Origin: Bacteroidota bacterium
GTDB lineage: Bacteria > Bacteroidota > Bacteroidia > JAHEXY01
Length of the DNA: 64,000 nucleotides
Reading direction: 5' to 3'
NCBI GenBank assembly: GCA_023251875.1
Contig: JAHEXY010000002.1
Span: 1 to 64,000, forward strand
A program made the translations under genes and the position numbers. The notes under the pieces are model-generated. The model saw nothing but the letters and a program-made list of their open reading frames with translations. It did no database searches and was not told the DNA's origin. Below are positions 61,688-64,000 of the stretch, in pieces; positions within the stretch are counted from its first letter, which is position 1; each line of letters opens with the position of its first letter.

Positions 61688-64000
61688 ATGGTTAAAAAGG
61701 ACAATAAAACCAAAACTGATTTTAGCCGCATTACTATCACATTAGCTTCTCCTGAAGTTATTTTAGATAGATCAAGCGGTGAAGTGTTGAAACCGGAAAC
61801 AATTAATTACAGAACCTATAAACCAGAAAGAGATGGTTTATTTTGTGAAAGAATTTTTGGGCCGGTTAAAGATTGGGAATGCCATTGCGGTAAATACAAA
61901 AGAATTAGATACAAAGGAATTGTTTGCGATAGATGTGGTGTTGAAGTAACTGAAAAGAAAGTGCGTAGAGAAAGAATGGGGCATATTAACCTCGTTGTTC
62001 CTGTTGCACATATTTGGTATTTCAGATCGCTTCCAAACAAAATTGGTTATCTTCTTGGATTACCTTCTAAAAAATTAGATGCAATTATCTACTATGAAAG
62101 ATATGTTGTAATTAATGCTGGTATCAAAGGGCCTGAAGGTATTAATTATCTTGATTTCTTAACTGAAGAAGAATACTTAGATATTATTGATGCATTACCC
62201 AAAGAAAATCAATTGTTAGATGATAACCATCCTGATAAATTTATTGCAGGTATGGGTGCTGAAGCGCTTAACAAATTGTTGTCACGTATCAATTTAGATG
62301 AGCTTTCTTTTGCATTACGTCATCAAGCCAATACTGAAACGTCTCAACAAAGAAAAAATGAAGCGCTTAAGCGTTTGCAAGTTGTTGAAGCTTTTAGAGA
62401 AGCCAATCGTAGATTAGAAAATAAACCGGAGTGGATGATTATTAAAGTTGTTCCGGTTATCCCACCTGAATTACGTCCACTTGTACCTCTTGATGGAGGT
62501 CGTTTTGCAACATCAGATTTAAATGACCTTTATAGAAGAGTTATAATAAGAAACAATCGTTTAAAACGTTTAATTGAGATTAAAGCTCCCGAAGTAATCT
62601 TGCGTAACGAAAAACGTATGCTACAAGAAGCGGTTGATTCCTTATTTGATAATACACGTAAAGCAAGTGCTGTTAAAACAGAATCAAATCGCCCGCTTAA
62701 ATCACTTTCTGATTCATTGAAAGGAAAACAAGGTCGTTTCCGTCAAAACTTATTAGGAAAACGTGTTGATTATTCTGCTCGTTCAGTAATTGTTGTAGGA
62801 CCAGAAATGAAATTGCATGAATGCGGTCTTCCAAAAGATATGGCTGCTGAGCTTTTTAAACCATTCATCATTCGTAAATTAATCGAAAGAGGAATTGTTA
62901 AAACAGTTAAATCTGCAAAGAAAATTATTGATAGAAGAGATGCCGTTATTTGGGACATCTTAGAAAATATATTAAAAGGACATCCTGTATTATTAAACCG
63001 TGCTCCAACATTGCACCGTTTGGGTATTCAGGCTTTCCAACCAAAATTGATTGAAGGAAAAGCCATTCAACTTCATCCTCTTGTTTGTACTGCATTCAAT
63101 GCTGACTTTGATGGTGACCAAATGGCTGTTCACGTTCCGCTTGGCAATGCTGCAATATTAGAAGCTCAGCTATTAATGCTTGCTTCTCATAATATTCTCA
63201 ATCCTGCAAATGGAGCTCCAATTGCAGTACCTTCACAAGACATGGTACTTGGTCTTTACTACATTACAAAAAGTAAATTAAGCACTAAGGAAGTAAAAGT
63301 AAAAGGAGAAGGAGCCGTATTTTATTCACCAGAAGAAGTAATTGTTGCATACAACGAGAAAAAAGTTGAATTGCATGCTAACATCAGAGTAAAAGTTGAT
63401 GTAAGAGAAAATGGTGTATTGAAAAACAAATTAACAGAAACAACCGTTGGTCGTGTTATCTTTAACCAAGTTGTTCCTAAAGATGCCGGTTATATCAACA
63501 AATTGCTTACTAAAAAAGAATTACGAGATATTATTGGTGAAATTATCAAAACATGTGGGGTGCCTGCATCTGCTAAATTCTTGGATGATATTAAAGATTT
63601 AGGATTTACAATGGCATTTAAAGGAGGTCTTTCATTTAACCTTGGTGATATTATTATCCCTGAACAAAAGAAACCTTTACTTGAAAAAGCCTATACTGAA
63701 GTGGATGAGGTGTTGAGTAATTACAACATGGGATTCATTACCAATAATGAAAGATACAATCAGATTATTGATATTTGGACGCATACGAATTCTCGTTTGA
63801 CTAAAATATTGATGGATCAAATTTCTACTGATAAGCAAGGATTTAATTCTGTATACATGATGCTTGATTCTGGAGCTCGTGGATCTAAAGAACAAATTCG
63901 TCAGCTTTGCGGTATGAGAGGTTTGATGGCTAAACCACAAAAATCAGGTGCAGGTGGTGGAGAAATTATCGAGAATCCAATTCTTTCAAACTTTAAAGAA
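61688..64000 (+). CDS. rpoC: RNA polymerase beta' subunit (5' part; runs off the window)
   Basis: The frame is open for 771 codons to the window end. The start is ATG 61688, giving [33 protein letters not shown]. The clamp zinc site is present ([26 protein letters not shown]), then [23 protein letters not shown], and the catalytic metal loop [14 protein letters not shown] near residue 475. Further on, [22 protein letters not shown] appears (about 720-741). The gene is complete as far as visible. Confidence 0.98.
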   Translation, partial: MVKKDNKTKTDFSRITITLASPEVILDRSSGEVLKPETINYRTYKPERDGLFCERIFGPVKDWECHCGKYKRIRYKGIVCDRCGVEVTEKKVRRERMGHINLVVPVAHIWYFRSLPNKIGYLLGLPSKKLDAIIYYERYVVINAGIKGPEGINYLDFLTEEEYLDIIDALPKENQLLDDNHPDKFIAGMGAEALNKLLSRINLDELSFALRHQANTETSQQRKNEALKRLQVVEAFREANRRLENKPEWMIIKVVPVIPPELRPLVPLDGGRFATSDLNDLYRRVIIRNNRLKRLIEIKAPEVILRNEKRMLQEAVDSLFDNTRKASAVKTESNRPLKSLSDSLKGKQGRFRQNLLGKRVDYSARSVIVVGPEMKLHECGLPKDMAAELFKPFIIRKLIERGIVKTVKSAKKIIDRRDAVIWDILENILKGHPVLLNRAPTLHRLGIQAFQPKLIEGKAIQLHPLVCTAFNADFDGDQMAVHVPLGNAAILEAQLLMLASHNILNPANGAPIAVPSQDMVLGLYYITKSKLSTKEVKVKGEGAVFYSPEEVIVAYNEKKVELHANIRVKVDVRENGVLKNKLTETTVGRVIFNQVVPKDAGYINKLLTKKELRDIIGEIIKTCGVPASAKFLDDIKDLGFTMAFKGGLSFNLGDIIIPEQKKPLLEKAYTEVDEVLSNYNMGFITNNERYNQIIDIWTHTNSRLTKILMDQISTDKQGFNSVYMMLDSGARGSKEQIRQLCGMRGLMAKPQKSGAGGGEIIENPILSNFKE

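Overview
The window is a low-GC stretch of a Bacteroidota chromosome, most like Sphingobacteriia/Chitinophagia or the uncultured 'Bacteroidetes bacterium' lineages. Signs seen directly: TAnnTTTG-type -7 promoter boxes, almost no Shine-Dalgarno sequences, an L33-DUF4295-ftsY cluster, a tRNA(Thr-Tyr-Gly-Thr)-tuf-tRNA(Trp)-secE-nusG-rplKAJL-rpoBC block, SprB-repeat proteins with type IX secretion (T9SS) C-terminal domains, a TonB-dependent receptor with a carboxypeptidase-like N-domain, and several DUFs typical of the phylum. No plasmid, phage or CRISPR signature is visible.

Layout. 1-830: probable end of an IS256-like element, a run of small hairpins, a DUF2442 gene and a decayed DUF4160-like neighbour. 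830-2340: ftsY, DUF4295 and rpmG on the minus strand. 2500-8500 (plus): START-like protein, LptF/G-type permease, ribBA, an ECF sigma factor overlapping a membrane TPR gene, and an RlmL-type rRNA methyltransferase. 8514-18479 (minus): moxR, three periplasmic chaperone/peptidyl-prolyl isomerase genes, two exported proteins of unknown role, polA. 18.5-29.3 kb: lipoprotein, fluC, a PagL-like lipid A deacylase, mazG, a giant SprB-repeat adhesin whose T9SS domain is out of frame, a PAP2 phosphatase and an M43-type metalloprotease. 29.3-45 kb: CASTOR/POLLUX-like channel, a dead small gene, ridA-type deaminase, DUF4296 lipoprotein, ctaA, YhhN-family protein, a large NtrY-like histidine kinase, TonB receptor, dprA, mnmE, allantoinase. 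45-52.6 kb: two tandem TPR/SpoIIE-phosphatase sensors, a DUF4143 remnant, rluD-type synthase, Xer recombinase, hpf. 52.7-64 kb: five tRNAs with the tuf-to-rpoC translation/transcription block; rpoC runs off the window.

How genes work together. The housekeeping blocks cover translation, transcription, co-translational targeting, tRNA/rRNA modification and DNA repair/uptake. The envelope set (PPIases, LPS permease, PagL, T9SS adhesin and protease, TonB receptor) fits a Gram-negative surface specialised for adhesion and polymer use.

Most unusual signal. The window is full of short dispersed palindromic or 'phrase' repeats of at least eight families, many acting as intergenic hairpins. Several lie in frame inside genes: the CCCTCTCC...GGAGAGGG element in ctaA and allantoinase and at the end of mazG; a GGAAGT/ACTTCC phrase between the start codon and signal peptide of both TPR phosphatases; a TTCAAAGTT phrase at the same place in the SurA homologue; and a GCTTCGACAAGCTCAGC core in three repeat units of the adhesin. 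A second strong signal is the A9 run that separates the adhesin from its T9SS sorting domain, a possible slippage switch (or an assembly error).
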